64,000 bases of DNA from Frigoribacterium faeni (GCF_011761235.1 NZ_JAAOYW010000002.1:434001-498000); one strand, 5' to 3'; numbered from the stretch's first letter, positions 46,616 to 56,360 are shown. The notes: generated from the letters alone by a model not told the origin. A program made the numbers and translations.

Positions 46616-47461
46616 TTGGCATTCTCGAATCCCGGCTTCAGTCAGTCGCCGGCCTTCTCGGAGAAGGGCGCCGCCGTCATCCGACAGGAGCGCGCCGCTG
46701 CGGGTCAGCGCCCCGTCGAGTACAACGGCATGACCGCCGAGCAGCTGCAAGACCTGTACACGCAGCCCGCCGCAGGCCCGGTCGAGACCGACCGCATGAC
46801 CTACGAGGACACGATCACGAAGACGGTCATCGCCTTCGCCGTCGTCGCGCTCGGAGCAGCCGTCGGCTGGTTCGTCCCCGCCCTCGCCATCGTCGGCGCG
46901 ATCGCCGGCTTCGTGCTGGCGCTCGTCAACATCTTCAAGAAGCGCCCGTCGGCCGGCCTCGTGCTCGCCTACTCGGCGGCCCAGGGCCTGTTCGTCGGCG
47001 GCATCTCGTCGATCTTCGAGGCTCGGTTCGACGGCATCGTCACCCAGGCGCTGCTCGCGACCGCCTCGGTCTTCGTCGTCACCCTGCTGCTGTTCCGCAG
47101 CGGCAAGATCCGTGCGTCGGCCAAGGCCACGAAGATCTTCATGATCGGCATGATCGGCTACGCCGTCTTCTCGCTGCTCAACCTCGGCCTCATGGCCTTC
47201 GGCGCCAACTCGAACCCGTGGGGCCTGCGCGGCACCGACATCCCGGGCACGAGCATCCCGATCGGCTTCGTCCTCGGCATCCTGGTCATCCTCATGGCCG
47301 CGTACTCGCTGGTGCTCGACTTCACGAACATCAAGACGGGCGTCGAGCGCGGCGCCCCGCGCATCTACGGCTGGTCGGCCGCGTTCGGCCTGGTCATGAC
47401 CGTCGTGTGGCTCTACGTCGAGATCCTGCGCCTCCTCGCCATCCTGCGAGGCAACGACTAG
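46616..47461 (+). CDS. Bax inhibitor-1/YccA family membrane protein
   Basis: 281 residues from a TTG at 46616; the start is chosen because AGAAGAGGAACTCCC precedes it and AFSNPGFSQSPAF is the common N-terminus of actinobacterial members. Seven hydrophobic segments follow an ~65-residue cytoplasmic part. The family includes calcium-leak channels; the acidic residues characteristic of BsYetJ-type pores cannot be placed with certainty here. Divergent from the phosphodiesterase gene and convergent with guaA. Confidence 0.9.
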   Translation: MAFSNPGFSQSPAFSEKGAAVIRQERAAAGQRPVEYNGMTAEQLQDLYTQPAAGPVETDRMTYEDTITKTVIAFAVVALGAAVGWFVPALAIVGAIAGFVLALVNIFKKRPSAGLVLAYSAAQGLFVGGISSIFEARFDGIVTQALLATASVFVVTLLLFRSGKIRASAKATKIFMIGMIGYAVFSLLNLGLMAFGANSNPWGLRGTDIPGTSIPIGFVLGILVILMAAYSLVLDFTNIKTGVERGAPRIYGWSAAFGLVMTVVWLYVEILRLLAILRGND

Positions 47462-47481
47462 CAGGTCGGCGACACCAGGAG

Positions 47482-47518
47482 GCGGGGCTCGTTCCGAGAG
47501 GGACGGGCCCCGCTTCTT
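47482..47518 (+). terminator. Hairpin plus TTCTT after the Bax-inhibitor-1 gene
   Basis: GCGGGGC (47482-47488) pairs with GCCCCGC (47507-47513), with additional pairing inside, followed by TTCTT. It begins 20 bases after the stop codon: an intrinsic terminator, with more T than most in this window. Confidence 0.8.
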
Positions 47519-47628
47519 CGTGCCCGGGAGCGCGGAGACGCGGCCCCGCCGGCGCGCGGGCCGCGGGCCGGCGCCCGCGGCCCGGCGCCGAGGCGGCCCA
47601 GCGCCGGAGCGGAGCGCCGACGTGACGG

Positions 47629-47674
47629 GAAAGGGACGTCCTGCCGGTGGGCCCACCGGCAAGACGTCCCTTTC
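47629..47674. repeat. 46-nt near-perfect palindrome between convergent genes
   Basis: Left arm GAAAGGGACGTC plus TGCCGGTGGG pairs with CCCACCGGCA plus GACGTCCCTTTC, with one C/A mismatch between the blocks. Ends in AAAGGG/CCCTTT. It lies between the Bax-inhibitor-1 and guaA stops and probably works as a bidirectional terminator. The rest of the 392-bp gap (47462-47853) holds only the terminator at 47482 and GC-rich sequence with no credible gene. Confidence 0.8.
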
Positions 47675-47853
47675 GTGCCACCTAGGGGCTGGTGGCCGCG
47701 GCGCACGCTCGGGCGCCCGGCGCGAGCGGGGTCGGTGCCGCCCGCTTGTCGACCCGCGTCAGCACGCTCCGCAGGAGCCCGCGCGGAACGCGATGCCGAG
47801 CACCTACTGGTGGGCACCCACGGCGCAGGGCGCCGTGGGAATGACGCGAAGCG

Positions 47854-49440
47854 TCATTCCCACTCGATCGTCCCCGGCGGCTTCGACGTGACGTCGAGCA
47901 CGACGCGGTTGACGCCGTCGACCTCGTTCGTGATGCGGTTCGAGATCTTGGCGAGCACGTCGTAGGGCAGGCGCGTCCAGTCCGCCGTCATGGCGTCCTC
48001 CGACGAGACCGGACGCAGCACGATCGGGTGGCCGTAGGTGCGGCCGTCGCCCTGCACGCCCACCGAGCGCACGTCGGCGAGCAGCACGACCGGGCACTGC
48101 CAGATGCTGTCGTCGAGACCGGCGGCGGTCAGCTCGGCGCGGGCGATCGCGTCGGCCTTGCGCAGCAGCTCGAGGCGCTCGTGCGTCACCTCGCCGATGA
48201 TGCGGATGCCGAGACCGGGCCCGGGGAACGGCTGGCGCCCCACGATGACCTCGGGCAGGCCGAGCTCGCGGCCGATGGCCCGCACCTCGTCCTTGAAGAG
48301 CGTGCGCAGCGGCTCGACGAGCTCGAACTGCAGGTCTTCGGGCAGGCCGCCCACGTTGTGGTGGCTCTTGATGTTCGCGGTGCCCGTGCCGCCGCCGCTC
48401 TCGACGACGTCGGGGTAGAGCGTGCCCTGCACGAGGAACTTCACGGCCGAGTCGCCCTCGGCGGCGGCCTCGAGCACGAGCGCCTCGGCGGCGCCCTCGA
48501 AGCTGCGGATGAACTCGCGGCCGATGATCTTGCGCTTCTGCTCGGGGTCGGTCACCCCGGCGAGGGCGTCGAGGAACTGCTGCTCGGCGTCGACCGTGAC
48601 GAGGCGGACGCCCGTCGAGGCGACGTAGTCCTCCTCGACCTGACGGCGCTCGTCGGCGCGCAGCAGGCCGTGGTCGACGAACACGCAGACGAGCTGGTCG
48701 CCGACCGCCTCGTGCACGAGGGCGGCCGCGACGGCCGAGTCGACGCCGCCGGAGAGCCCGCAGATGACGCGCGACGAGCCGACCTGCTCGCGGATGCGGG
48801 CGACCTGCTCGGCGATGACGTTGCCGCTGTTCCAGTCGGCGGGGATGCCGGCGGCGCGGTGGAGGAAGTTCTCGAGCACGGCCTGGCCGAACGACGAGTG
48901 CTTGACCTCGGGGTGCCACTGCACGCCGTAGAGCTTGCGGGCGTCGCTCGAGAACGCGGCGACGGGGGTCGCGGCGCTCGACGCGAGCACGTCGAAGCCC
49001 TCGGGGGCCTTCGAGACCGAGTCGCCGTGGCTCATCCACGTCGTCTGCGAGGTCGGCTGGCCCGAGAGCAGCGTGCTGTCGCCCTCGGCGAGGGTGACGT
49101 CGGTCGCGCCGTACTCGCGCTGACCCGTGCGGGCGACCTCGCCGCCGAGGGCCTTGGCCATCGCCTGGAACCCGTAGCAGATGCCCAGCACGGGCACGTC
49201 GAGCTCGAGGATGGCGGGGTCGAGCCCGGGCGCGCCCTCTTCGTAGACGCTCGACGGGCCGCCGCTGAGCACGATGCCGACGGGGTTCTTGGCCGCGATC
49301 TCGGCCGCCGTGATGGTGTGCGGCACGATCTCGGAGTAGACGTTCGCCTCGCGCACGCGTCGTGCGATCAGCTGCGCGTACTGCGCGCCGAAATCGACGA
49401 CGAGGACGGGGCTCTGGGCCGTCTCGGTGGCTTCTGTCAC
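47854..49440 (-). CDS. guaA: GMP synthase (glutamine-hydrolysing)
   Basis: Converts XMP to GMP. 528 residues from a GTG at 49440 overlapping the DUF3817 stop. A glutaminase domain with nucleophile Cys in [10 protein letters not shown] and [11 protein letters not shown], then the ATP-pyrophosphatase domain with the PP-loop [15 protein letters not shown], and a dimerisation domain ending [13 protein letters not shown]. Acts downstream of the GuaB IMP dehydrogenase at 57500. Confidence 0.98.
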   Translation of the reverse strand: MTEATETAQSPVLVVDFGAQYAQLIARRVREANVYSEIVPHTITAAEIAAKNPVGIVLSGGPSSVYEEGAPGLDPAILELDVPVLGICYGFQAMAKALGGEVARTGQREYGATDVTLAEGDSTLLSGQPTSQTTWMSHGDSVSKAPEGFDVLASSAATPVAAFSSDARKLYGVQWHPEVKHSSFGQAVLENFLHRAAGIPADWNSGNVIAEQVARIREQVGSSRVICGLSGGVDSAVAAALVHEAVGDQLVCVFVDHGLLRADERRQVEEDYVASTGVRLVTVDAEQQFLDALAGVTDPEQKRKIIGREFIRSFEGAAEALVLEAAAEGDSAVKFLVQGTLYPDVVESGGGTGTANIKSHHNVGGLPEDLQFELVEPLRTLFKDEVRAIGRELGLPEVIVGRQPFPGPGLGIRIIGEVTHERLELLRKADAIARAELTAAGLDDSIWQCPVVLLADVRSVGVQGDGRTYGHPIVLRPVSSEDAMTADWTRLPYDVLAKISNRITNEVDGVNRVVLDVTSKPPGTIEWE

Positions 49441-49880
49441 GCGGGGGCTCCCTGGGTGTTCGGGGTGGGCTCGGCGACCAGCGCTGCGTGCTCACGCATC
49501 GCCAGCTTGGTCATGTGGCTCTCGACGAAGAACGAGAGGAACGGCACGACGCCGCCGAGCGCGATGAGGATGAACCGCGAGAACGGCCAGCGCATCAGGC
49601 TCCAGAGGCGGAAGTCGGCGAAGAGGTAGACGACGTAGAGCCAGCCGTGGGCGATCAGGATCGCCGTCGACAGGTTGAACCCGGTGGTGATCGAGTCGAC
49701 CGGCACGAGGAACCCGCCCTCGCCGCCGAGCTGCATCTCGAGCTGCAGCGGCGTGTACTTGAACGCCATCTCGAACACGAGCAGCAGCAGCATCACGCCG
49801 GTGACGTACGCGGAGATCTTGTAGAACCGGACGGCACCCGGGATCTTCGGGATGTCGCGTTGCCGGGGCTTCAGGGGCAT
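49437..49880 (-). CDS. DUF3817 membrane protein
   Basis: 147 residues with about four membrane segments ([39 protein letters not shown]). [15 protein letters not shown] at the start and [25 protein letters not shown] are family features. DUF3817 proteins commonly precede guaA in actinobacteria; function unknown. The stop overlaps the guaA start, so they are translationally coupled. Confidence 0.88.
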   Translation of the reverse strand: MPLKPRQRDIPKIPGAVRFYKISAYVTGVMLLLLVFEMAFKYTPLQLEMQLGGEGGFLVPVDSITTGFNLSTAILIAHGWLYVVYLFADFRLWSLMRWPFSRFILIALGGVVPFLSFFVESHMTKLAMREHAALVAEPTPNTQGAPA

Positions 49881-49980
49881 GGGGTCGATCCTACCTGCGA
49901 CGCCGACGGGGCCAGGGCGGGGTCGGTCGTCGTCGAGCCAGCGCAGGAGGTGCGGGTCGGCCTGTGCAGGAGGGACGAGG

Positions 49981-50796
49981 TCAGGAGGCGGTCGCCCCCT
50001 CGAGCCGCGCCTCCTCGGCCTCGTCGACGTCGCGCTCGAAGCGGTCGCGCACGAGGCGGAACCAGAGGAAGATCGCGAAGCCCGCGAACACGACCCACTC
50101 GATCGCGTAGAAGACGTTGAGCCAGTTCAGCGACCGGTCGCTCTCGGGGGCGACCGAGTCGATCGCGGCCAGGCCGTCGACGGGGTCGGCGGACACCACG
50201 TAGCCCGAGTAGACGTCGCCGTCGAGGTCGGCCCACTCGTTGACGAGCGCGGGCACCGACACGACGTTCTCGCGTCCGCCGCGGAAGTCGCCGTCGGAGG
50301 GCTGGTCGCTCGGCATGTAGCGGCCGGTCACGGTCACGGTGCCCGTGGGGACGGCGCTCTCGGCGGCCTCGGCCCCACCCTCGTCGCTGCTCCAGCCCAC
50401 GGCCACGACGACCGACGAGCCGTCGACGTCGTCGACGAGCCGGCCGATCAGCCACGACCCGGGGTCGCCCCCGTTGTAGCGGTCGACGACGACGCGGAAG
50501 TCGTCCGGGTCGAACCGGCCGGTCACCTCGACCATCTGGCCGCCGACCCGGTCGTAGAACGGCGACTGCGGCTCGACGACGTCGCTGAGCACCTTGACCG
50601 TCTCGGTCTCGGGGTTGACCTCTTGCCCGCTCTCGACGCTGCGCTCGATCTGCCAGTGGCCGAGCCAGGCGAAGATGCCCGCGATGACGAGGCAGAGGGC
50701 GAGCATGGCGATCCAGCGGGGGCGGCGGGCGACCTCCCACATGCTGGCGGGCACGTCGACGACGCTCGAGACGGGAGGGTCGTCGGTGCGGGTCAC
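49981..50796 (-). CDS. SURF1-family cytochrome oxidase biogenesis protein
   Basis: 271 residues from a GTG at 50796. The typical SURF1 layout: one N-terminal hydrophobic segment (WIAMLALCLVIAGIFAWLGHW, with the conserved GHWQ), an extracytoplasmic domain of about 180 residues with VEVTGRFDPDDF and WLNVFYAIEW, and a C-terminal hydrophobic segment. SURF1 assists haem a3 insertion into aa3 oxidase. The short C-terminal tail AEEARLEGATAS carries the GAGGAGGCGCGG motif. Confidence 0.88.
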   Translation of the reverse strand: MTRTDDPPVSSVVDVPASMWEVARRPRWIAMLALCLVIAGIFAWLGHWQIERSVESGQEVNPETETVKVLSDVVEPQSPFYDRVGGQMVEVTGRFDPDDFRVVVDRYNGGDPGSWLIGRLVDDVDGSSVVVAVGWSSDEGGAEAAESAVPTGTVTVTGRYMPSDQPSDGDFRGGRENVVSVPALVNEWADLDGDVYSGYVVSADPVDGLAAIDSVAPESDRSLNWLNVFYAIEWVVFAGFAIFLWFRLVRDRFERDVDEAEEARLEGATAS

Positions 50797-50940
50797 GGGG
50801 CTGATCGTACCGCCGCTCCTGCGGGAGCCTGCTGGGTGCCCGCAGCCCGGCGGCCGGGCACTCGCCGGACCCGTTCCCGCAGCCCACAGCCTGCGGCCGA
50901 CGGCCCGGCAGCCCGGCGACCCGGCCCGGCAGCCCCCGCG

Positions 50941-52398
50941 TCAGTACTCGGGGTCGCGCTGCCGCGTCGCCCGCTGGTCGGACTGCTGACCGGCCTGCTC
51001 GGCGAGGATCGTCGCGCGGGCGCGCTCCTGCTCGTCGAGGTCGTCGTCGTCGTCGTGCTGTGCCGCGCCCGGTCCGTCCGTGCCGAGCAGCGCCTCCTCG
51101 TCGTCGCGGTCGGCGTCACCCGACGACGCCGGCGCCTCGCCGGCGAGCGCCGCCTCCATCAGGGCGATCTCCTCGGCGTGACGGGCGTCGCGCTCGACCC
51201 GTCGCGCCTCGGCCGCCTCGCGCTCGGCGCGCCGTCGCGTGCGCAGCACGACGCCGCCGATGCGCTCGGAGTTCGCCGCGAGCACCGGGCCGAGCACCGC
51301 CATGATCAGCACGTAGAGGCCGGCGAAGGGCTGCAGCCGTTCGTCGAGCCCCGCGCCGGCCGACAGCGTCGCGAGGATGAGCGCGAACTCGCCCCTGTTC
51401 TGCAGGATGACGGCCGTGTTGATGCCCGCCTGCGGCCCGAGCTTGTTCAGCCACGCCACGAACTGGCCGGCGATGACGTTGAGCGCGACCGTGATGCCGA
51501 CGGCGATCACGACCGGGCCGAGCACGCTCGGGAACAGCGACGGGTTGAGCCCGAGCCCGAAGTTGAGGAAGAAGAACGCGCCGAACACGTCGCGCATCGG
51601 CAGCGCGAACTGCTCGACCCGGTTGCGGTACCGCGTCGCCCCGATGATGAGGCCGATGAGGAACGCGCCGATCGCGTCGGTCACGCCGAGGATCTCGCCG
51701 AGGCCCGCGAAGAGCACCGCGAGCCCGAAGAACAGCACGGTGAACAGCTCGTCGTCGCGGGTGCGCATGAGCTTCGAGACGACCGCCCCGCCCCACCGCG
51801 CGACGGCGAACATCGCGACCAGGAACGCGAAGGCGACCACCAGCTTGAGCACGACCGGCAGCGGGTCGGTCTCGCCGCTGAGCACGACCGACACGATGGC
51901 GAGGTAGATGGCGATGAAGATGTCCTCGACGACGGTCACGCCGAGGATCATCGGCGTCTCGCGGTTAGCCAGACGGTTCAGCTCGATCAGCAGCTTCGTG
52001 ACGATCGCGCTCGACGACGTCGCCGTCATCCCCGCGATGATGAGCGCCTCGCGGGTGCCCCAGCCGAGCATGAAGCCGAAGACGAGCCCCACGCCCATGT
52101 TCACGGCGATGTAGCTGCCGCCCGAGACGATCAGGCGGCCCGCGTTGGAGAAGAACTCGTCCTGGTCGAACTCGAGGCCGAGGTTGAACAGCAGCAGGAT
52201 CAGCCCGAAGATCGCGATCAGCTCGATGCTGTGCGAGTCGAAGCTGATCGGGAACCAGCCCGTGTTCGTGCTCGCGAGCAGCCCGACGATCATGTAGATC
52301 GGGATCGAGGGCAGGCCGATCAGCTTGCCTGCCCTGCCCAGCCCGTAGGCGATCAGCAGCAGGACGCCGAGGACGACCAGCTCTTCACCCAGGTGCAC
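50941..52398 (-). CDS. CPA2-family monovalent cation/H+ antiporter (KhtU-like)
   Basis: 485 residues; about a dozen hydrophobic segments in the first 390 and the family start LGVLLLIAYGLGRAGKLIGLPSIPIYMIVG. GMTATSSSAIVTKLL and FLIGLIIGATRYRNRVE match conserved membrane parts. The last ~95 residues are a charged tail with DDDDDLDEQERARATI. It follows a TrkA-C protein by 6 bases, the KhtT-KhtU arrangement of potassium efflux systems. The ion is inferred. Confidence 0.9.
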   Translation of the reverse strand: MHLGEELVVLGVLLLIAYGLGRAGKLIGLPSIPIYMIVGLLASTNTGWFPISFDSHSIELIAIFGLILLLFNLGLEFDQDEFFSNAGRLIVSGGSYIAVNMGVGLVFGFMLGWGTREALIIAGMTATSSSAIVTKLLIELNRLANRETPMILGVTVVEDIFIAIYLAIVSVVLSGETDPLPVVLKLVVAFAFLVAMFAVARWGGAVVSKLMRTRDDELFTVLFFGLAVLFAGLGEILGVTDAIGAFLIGLIIGATRYRNRVEQFALPMRDVFGAFFFLNFGLGLNPSLFPSVLGPVVIAVGITVALNVIAGQFVAWLNKLGPQAGINTAVILQNRGEFALILATLSAGAGLDERLQPFAGLYVLIMAVLGPVLAANSERIGGVVLRTRRRAEREAAEARRVERDARHAEEIALMEAALAGEAPASSGDADRDDEEALLGTDGPGAAQHDDDDDLDEQERARATILAEQAGQQSDQRATRQRDPEY

Positions 52399-52404
52399 CG
52401 GCGA

Positions 52405-52935
52405 TCAGCTCCCGGGCGGAGCGTCGACCGGGCTGCGGTGGCGCAGCTCGCCCGTGCGGTAGAACGCGAAGGCCTTGGCGACCTTCTCGGGGCTGCCCGC
52501 CACGACGAGCGTGTCGCCCGGGAACACCTTGAAGTCGCCCGACGGCGCGGGGTTGGCGGCGTCGCCGCGCACGACGGCGACGACCGTGAGGCCGACGACG
52601 CCCTTGGCGCCGAGGTCGCCGAGCGGCTGCCCGGCGATGTGGTCGTCGTAGTCGACCGTGAACCAGTCGATGCTGAGCCCGGGGATCTGGTCGAGCGCCG
52701 ACAGCGACTCGGTGATGCGGGTGCCGCCGAGCAGCTCGGCGAGGGTGTGCGCCTCGTCCTCGCTGAGGCGCAGCGACACCTTCGTGACGTCGGCGCCGTC
52801 GGCGTCGTCGCTGAACGTGATCAGGTCGCTGTGGCCGGAGCGGTGCGTGATGACGCCGCACTTGCCGCCGTCGTCGGTGATGAAGGTGTGCAGCACGCCC
52901 ACACCGGGCAGCTTCACTCGACGCACATCAGCCAT
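52405..52935 (-). CDS. TrkA-C (RCK_C) domain regulator (KhtT-like)
   Basis: 176 residues from the ATG at 52935, chosen because TGGAG lies upstream at good spacing. The N-terminal half (VRRVKLPGVGVLHTFITDDG) matches KhtT-type gating subunits, and the C-terminal half is an RCK_C domain (VVAVVRGDAANPAPSGDFKVFPGDTLVVAGSPEKVAKA). Such subunits bind nucleotide or pH signals and gate the adjacent antiporter, encoded 6 bases downstream. Confidence 0.88.
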   Translation of the reverse strand: MADVRRVKLPGVGVLHTFITDDGGKCGVITHRSGHSDLITFSDDADGADVTKVSLRLSEDEAHTLAELLGGTRITESLSALDQIPGLSIDWFTVDYDDHIAGQPLGDLGAKGVVGLTVVAVVRGDAANPAPSGDFKVFPGDTLVVAGSPEKVAKAFAFYRTGELRHRSPVDAPPGS

Positions 52936-53077
52936 GGTCCGACTCCAGGTCACTCAGGGGCAGTCGTCTCAGCTTAGCGACGGGCACGGACGCGGACACC
53001 GGGCTGCTCATGCGGTGGACAACCCGCCCCCGTCCCCCGGTGTTCCCGGGACGACGCCGCGTTCTCGGCGGGCGGAC

Positions 53078-53120
53078 GCAGGAGGCGCGGTGCCCGTCGA
53101 GCGGACACCGCGCCTCCTGC
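53078..53120 (-). terminator. Hairpin after glpD built from the GGAGGCGCGG motif
   Basis: GCAGGAGGCGCGGTG (53078-53092) and CACCGCGCCTCCTGC (53106-53120) make a perfect 15-bp stem with a 13-base loop, 28 bases beyond the glpD stop. The stem is the motif that recurs across this window. Confidence 0.75.
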
Positions 53121-53147
53121 AGTCGGTCGCCTCGCGACCGCGGGGTG

Positions 53148-55007
53148 CTACTCCGAGCGGCCGCCCGGGGTGCCGGCCGACGTCTCGTCGGCCGGGGTGC
53201 CCGCGGGCTCGACCACGTCCTCGCCGGGCTTCGGCGCGCCGCCCTGGTCGGCGCCGGGCACGACGACGTCGTCCTCGTCGAAGCCGAAGGTGATGTCGGG
53301 GGCCTCGAGCCGCACACGGTCGGCGGACTCGTCGTCGGGCTCGAGCTGGCTGGCCCGCTCGGCGGCGACGCGCTTGAGGTAGTTGCCGACCTCTTCTTCG
53401 GTCTCGGCGTCGGACCAGCCGAGCACCTCGGCCATCAGCTTCGCCGCGACGGGGGCCGCGGACTCGCCCCTGTCCCACGCCTCGATCGAGATGCGGGTGC
53501 GCCGCGCGAGGACGTCCTCGAGGTGCAGCGCGCTCTCGTGGCTGGCCGCGTAGACGACCTCGGCCCCGATGTAGTCGTCGGCCCCGGGCAGCGGCTCGGC
53601 CAGCTCGGGACGCTCGCCGATCAGCGCCAGCACCTCGTCGGTCAGCGTGCCGTAGCGGTTGAGCAGGTGCTCGACCCGCACCTTGTGCACGCCGAGCTGC
53701 TTGGCGATCTTGCCGCGCTTGTTCCAGGCGGCGTGGTAGCCCTCGGCGCCGAGCAGCGGGATCTCCATCGTGGTGCTCTCGGGGATGCGCCCGTCGAGCG
53801 CGGCGACCGCCTCGTCGATGGCGTCCTCGGCCATGACCCGGTACGTCGTCCACTTGCCGCCGGCGACGACGACGAGGCCGGGCACCGTGTGGGCGACGAT
53901 GTGCTCGCGCGACAGCTTCGAGGTCTGGTCGGACTCGCCGGCCAGCAGCGGGCGCAGGCCCGCGTAGACGCCCTCGACGTCGTCGCGCGTCAGCGGCACC
54001 GCCATCACCTTGTTGACGTGCTCGAGGATGTAGTCGATGTCGGCGGCCGTCGCGGCGGGGTGCGCCTTGTCGAGGTCCCAGTCGGTGTCGGTGGTGCCGA
54101 CCAGCCAGTGACGGCCCCACGGGATGACGAACAGCACGCTCTTCTCGGTGCGGAAGATCATGCCCATGTCGGAGTGGATGCGGTCGCGCGGCACCACGAG
54201 GTGGACGCCCTTCGAGGCGCGCACCTTGAACTGGCCGCGCTCGCCGACCATCGCCTGCGTGTCGTCCGTCCAGACGCCGGTCGCGTTGACGACCTGCTTG
54301 GCGCGGATCTCGAAGTGCTCGCCCGTCTGGTAGTCGTGCGCCTTCACGCCCACGACCCGCTCGCCGACCTTGACGAAGCCCTCGACCCGCACGCGGCTGG
54401 CGGCGTGCGCGCCGTAGCTCGACGCCGTCCGCACGAGCGACGAGACGTAGCGCGCGTCGTCGACCTGGGCGTCGTAGTAGGTGAGGCCGCCGACCACGGC
54501 GTCCTTCGACAGGCTCGGGATGGCCCGCAGCACCTGCGTCTTGCTGAGGTGGCGGTGGTGGGGCACCCCGGGCGGGCGCCCGCCCGTCCAGCTGAAGATG
54601 TCGTAGAGGGCCATGCCCGCGCCGATGTAGAAGCGCTCGTAGACCGGCTTGCTCAGCGGGTACAGGAACCGCACGGGCTTGACCAGGTGCGGGGCCAGGC
54701 GCTGCAGCAGCAGGCCGCGCTCGATGAGCGCCTCGCGCACGAGACGGAAGTTCAGCTGCTCGAGGTAGCGGATGCCGCCGTGCACCAGCTTCGACGACCG
54801 GCTCGAGGTGCCCGAGCCCCAGTCGCGCGCCTCGACGATGCCGACGTTGAGCCCGCGGGTGACGGCGTCCAGGGCCGAGCCGGCCCCGACGATGCCGCCT
54901 CCGATCACCAGGATGTCGAGCTCTTCGGTCTTCAGGGCCTCGACGGCGCGATCGCGCTCGTCCGGCCCGAGCTTCGAAGAGGGTGTCTCGGTCGCGGTCG
55001 TGGCCAT
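53148..55007 (-). CDS. glpD: Aerobic glycerol-3-phosphate dehydrogenase
   Basis: FAD enzyme oxidising glycerol-3-phosphate to dihydroxyacetone phosphate at the membrane. 619 residues from the ATG at 55007. N-terminal FAD motif LVIGGGIVGAGSALDAVTRG, then SSRSSKLVHGGIRYLEQ, VNATGVWTD and VAGGKWTTYRVMAEDA. A C-terminal ~110-residue domain is followed by a 50-residue acidic Pro/Gly tail not seen in all family members. A GDPD at 45407 could supply substrate. No glpF or glpK in view. Confidence 0.96.
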   Translation of the reverse strand: MATTATETPSSKLGPDERDRAVEALKTEELDILVIGGGIVGAGSALDAVTRGLNVGIVEARDWGSGTSSRSSKLVHGGIRYLEQLNFRLVREALIERGLLLQRLAPHLVKPVRFLYPLSKPVYERFYIGAGMALYDIFSWTGGRPPGVPHHRHLSKTQVLRAIPSLSKDAVVGGLTYYDAQVDDARYVSSLVRTASSYGAHAASRVRVEGFVKVGERVVGVKAHDYQTGEHFEIRAKQVVNATGVWTDDTQAMVGERGQFKVRASKGVHLVVPRDRIHSDMGMIFRTEKSVLFVIPWGRHWLVGTTDTDWDLDKAHPAATAADIDYILEHVNKVMAVPLTRDDVEGVYAGLRPLLAGESDQTSKLSREHIVAHTVPGLVVVAGGKWTTYRVMAEDAIDEAVAALDGRIPESTTMEIPLLGAEGYHAAWNKRGKIAKQLGVHKVRVEHLLNRYGTLTDEVLALIGERPELAEPLPGADDYIGAEVVYAASHESALHLEDVLARRTRISIEAWDRGESAAPVAAKLMAEVLGWSDAETEEEVGNYLKRVAAERASQLEPDDESADRVRLEAPDITFGFDEDDVVVPGADQGGAPKPGEDVVEPAGTPADETSAGTPGGRSE

Positions 55008-55124
55008 GCGGTGCCTCCATCGTCGGATCGGTCAGCGGGTCGAGGACCCGTGCATGCGACCATCCAACGCCCGATCGCCTGGCAGCGCCAGGAGAGAACG
55101 ACCTGCCTGTGGAGGTTGTGCCGC

Positions 55125-56246
55125 CTAGTGCGGCTGGTAGGGAGCGACGACGACCTCGCTGCGCTGGAACTCCTTGAGGTCGCTGTAGCCGGTCGTCGCC
55201 ATCGAGCGACGCAGGGCGCCCACGATGTTCGCCTGGCCGTCGACCGTCTCGGCCGGGCCGTAGAGGATCTTCTCGAGCGTGCCGACCTGGCCGACGTGCA
55301 CTCGGCGACCGCGGGGCAGCTCGGGGTGGTGCGCCTCGGCGCCCCAGTGGAACCCTCCGCCGGGCACGTCGGTGGCGCGCGCGAGCGCGGCGCCCAGCAT
55401 GACGGCGTCGGCGCCGCAGGCGACGGCCTTGACGATGTCGCCCGAGGTGCCGAGGCCGCCGTCGGCGATGACGTGCACGTAGCGTCCGCCCGACTCGTCG
55501 AGGTAGTCGCGGCGAGCGCCCGCGACGTCGGCGACCGCGGTCGCCATGGGCGCGTGGATGCCCAAGGAGGCGCGGGTCGTGCTGGCGGCGCCGCCCCCGA
55601 ACCCGACGAGCACGCCGGCCGCGCCCGTGCGCATGAGGTGCAGCGCGGAGGTGTACGTGGAGGCGCCTCCCACGATCACCGGGACGTCCAGCTCGTAGAT
55701 GAACTTCTTGAGGTTGAGTGGCTCGGTCGTCTTCGACACGTGCTCGGCCGACACCGTCGTGCCGCGGATGACGAAGAGGTCGACGCCGGCGTCGACGACC
55801 GTCTGGTACAGGTCTTGCGTGCGCTGCGGGCTGAGCGAGCCGGCCACGGGCACCCCGGCGGCGCGGATCTCGGCGATGCGCGCGGTGACGAGCTCGGGCT
55901 TGATCGGCTCGGCGTAGATCTGCTGCATGCGCGCGACCGTCTCGGACTCGGGCAGGTCGCGGATCTCGGCGAGCACCGCCTCCGGGTCGTCGTAGCGGGT
56001 CCAGACGCCCTCGAGGTCGAGCACGCCGAGGCCGCCGAGCTGGCCCATGCGGATGGCCGTGGCGGGGCTCACGACCGAGTCCATCGGCGCGGCGATGATG
56101 GGCGACTCGAAGTGGAACGCGTCGATCGACCAGCTGACGGACACGTCGCGGGGGTCGCGGGTGCGCCGGCTCGGGACGATCGCGATGTCGTCGAACGCAT
56201 AGGCGCGGCGTGCGCGCTTGGAAACGCCGATCTCTACCTCAGTCAC
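55125..56246 (-). CDS. guaB3: GuaB3-family protein, Ser in place of catalytic Cys
   Basis: 373 residues, IMP dehydrogenase/GMP reductase fold without the CBS (Bateman) domains of GuaB. SPIIAAPMDSVVSP and VHVIADGGLGTSGDIVKAVACGADAVMLG match the fold. The catalytic loop reads GFGGGAASTTR where IMP dehydrogenase has GPGSICTTR, so the nucleophilic Cys is a Ser. GuaB3 proteins are widely annotated as IMP dehydrogenase; a cyanobacterial one has been reported as GMP reductase. Activity here is doubtful. guaB lies 1.25 kb upstream. Confidence 0.9.
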   Translation of the reverse strand: MTEVEIGVSKRARRAYAFDDIAIVPSRRTRDPRDVSVSWSIDAFHFESPIIAAPMDSVVSPATAIRMGQLGGLGVLDLEGVWTRYDDPEAVLAEIRDLPESETVARMQQIYAEPIKPELVTARIAEIRAAGVPVAGSLSPQRTQDLYQTVVDAGVDLFVIRGTTVSAEHVSKTTEPLNLKKFIYELDVPVIVGGASTYTSALHLMRTGAAGVLVGFGGGAASTTRASLGIHAPMATAVADVAGARRDYLDESGGRYVHVIADGGLGTSGDIVKAVACGADAVMLGAALARATDVPGGGFHWGAEAHHPELPRGRRVHVGQVGTLEKILYGPAETVDGQANIVGALRRSMATTGYSDLKEFQRSEVVVAPYQPH

Positions 56247-56298
56247 GCCGCAACCCTACCGGAGGCGCGGGTCGGCTCCCCGGGCCCGCCCGCCCCGC

Positions 56299-56354
56299 CG
56301 ACGGGCGAGTTCGACTCGGGCGGGCCACCGGTACCGCCCGCCGCCGTCGCACCC
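56299..56354 (-). terminator. Degenerate long hairpin between AbiEi-like gene and guaB3
   Basis: CGACGGGCGAGTTCG here is identical to the left arm of the hairpin at 57421. Its right side (GTCGCACCCGCCC) is only a partial inverse match, with CGGGCGG/CCGCCCG as the inner stem. Downstream of the AbiEi-like stop. Confidence 0.55.
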
Positions 56355-56360
56355 GCCCGC

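Noticed and set aside
55036-55050. CGGGTC-GAG-GACCCG inverted repeat before glpD as a terminator or operator
   Set aside because: Only 6-bp arms in very GC-rich DNA; too weak to call.
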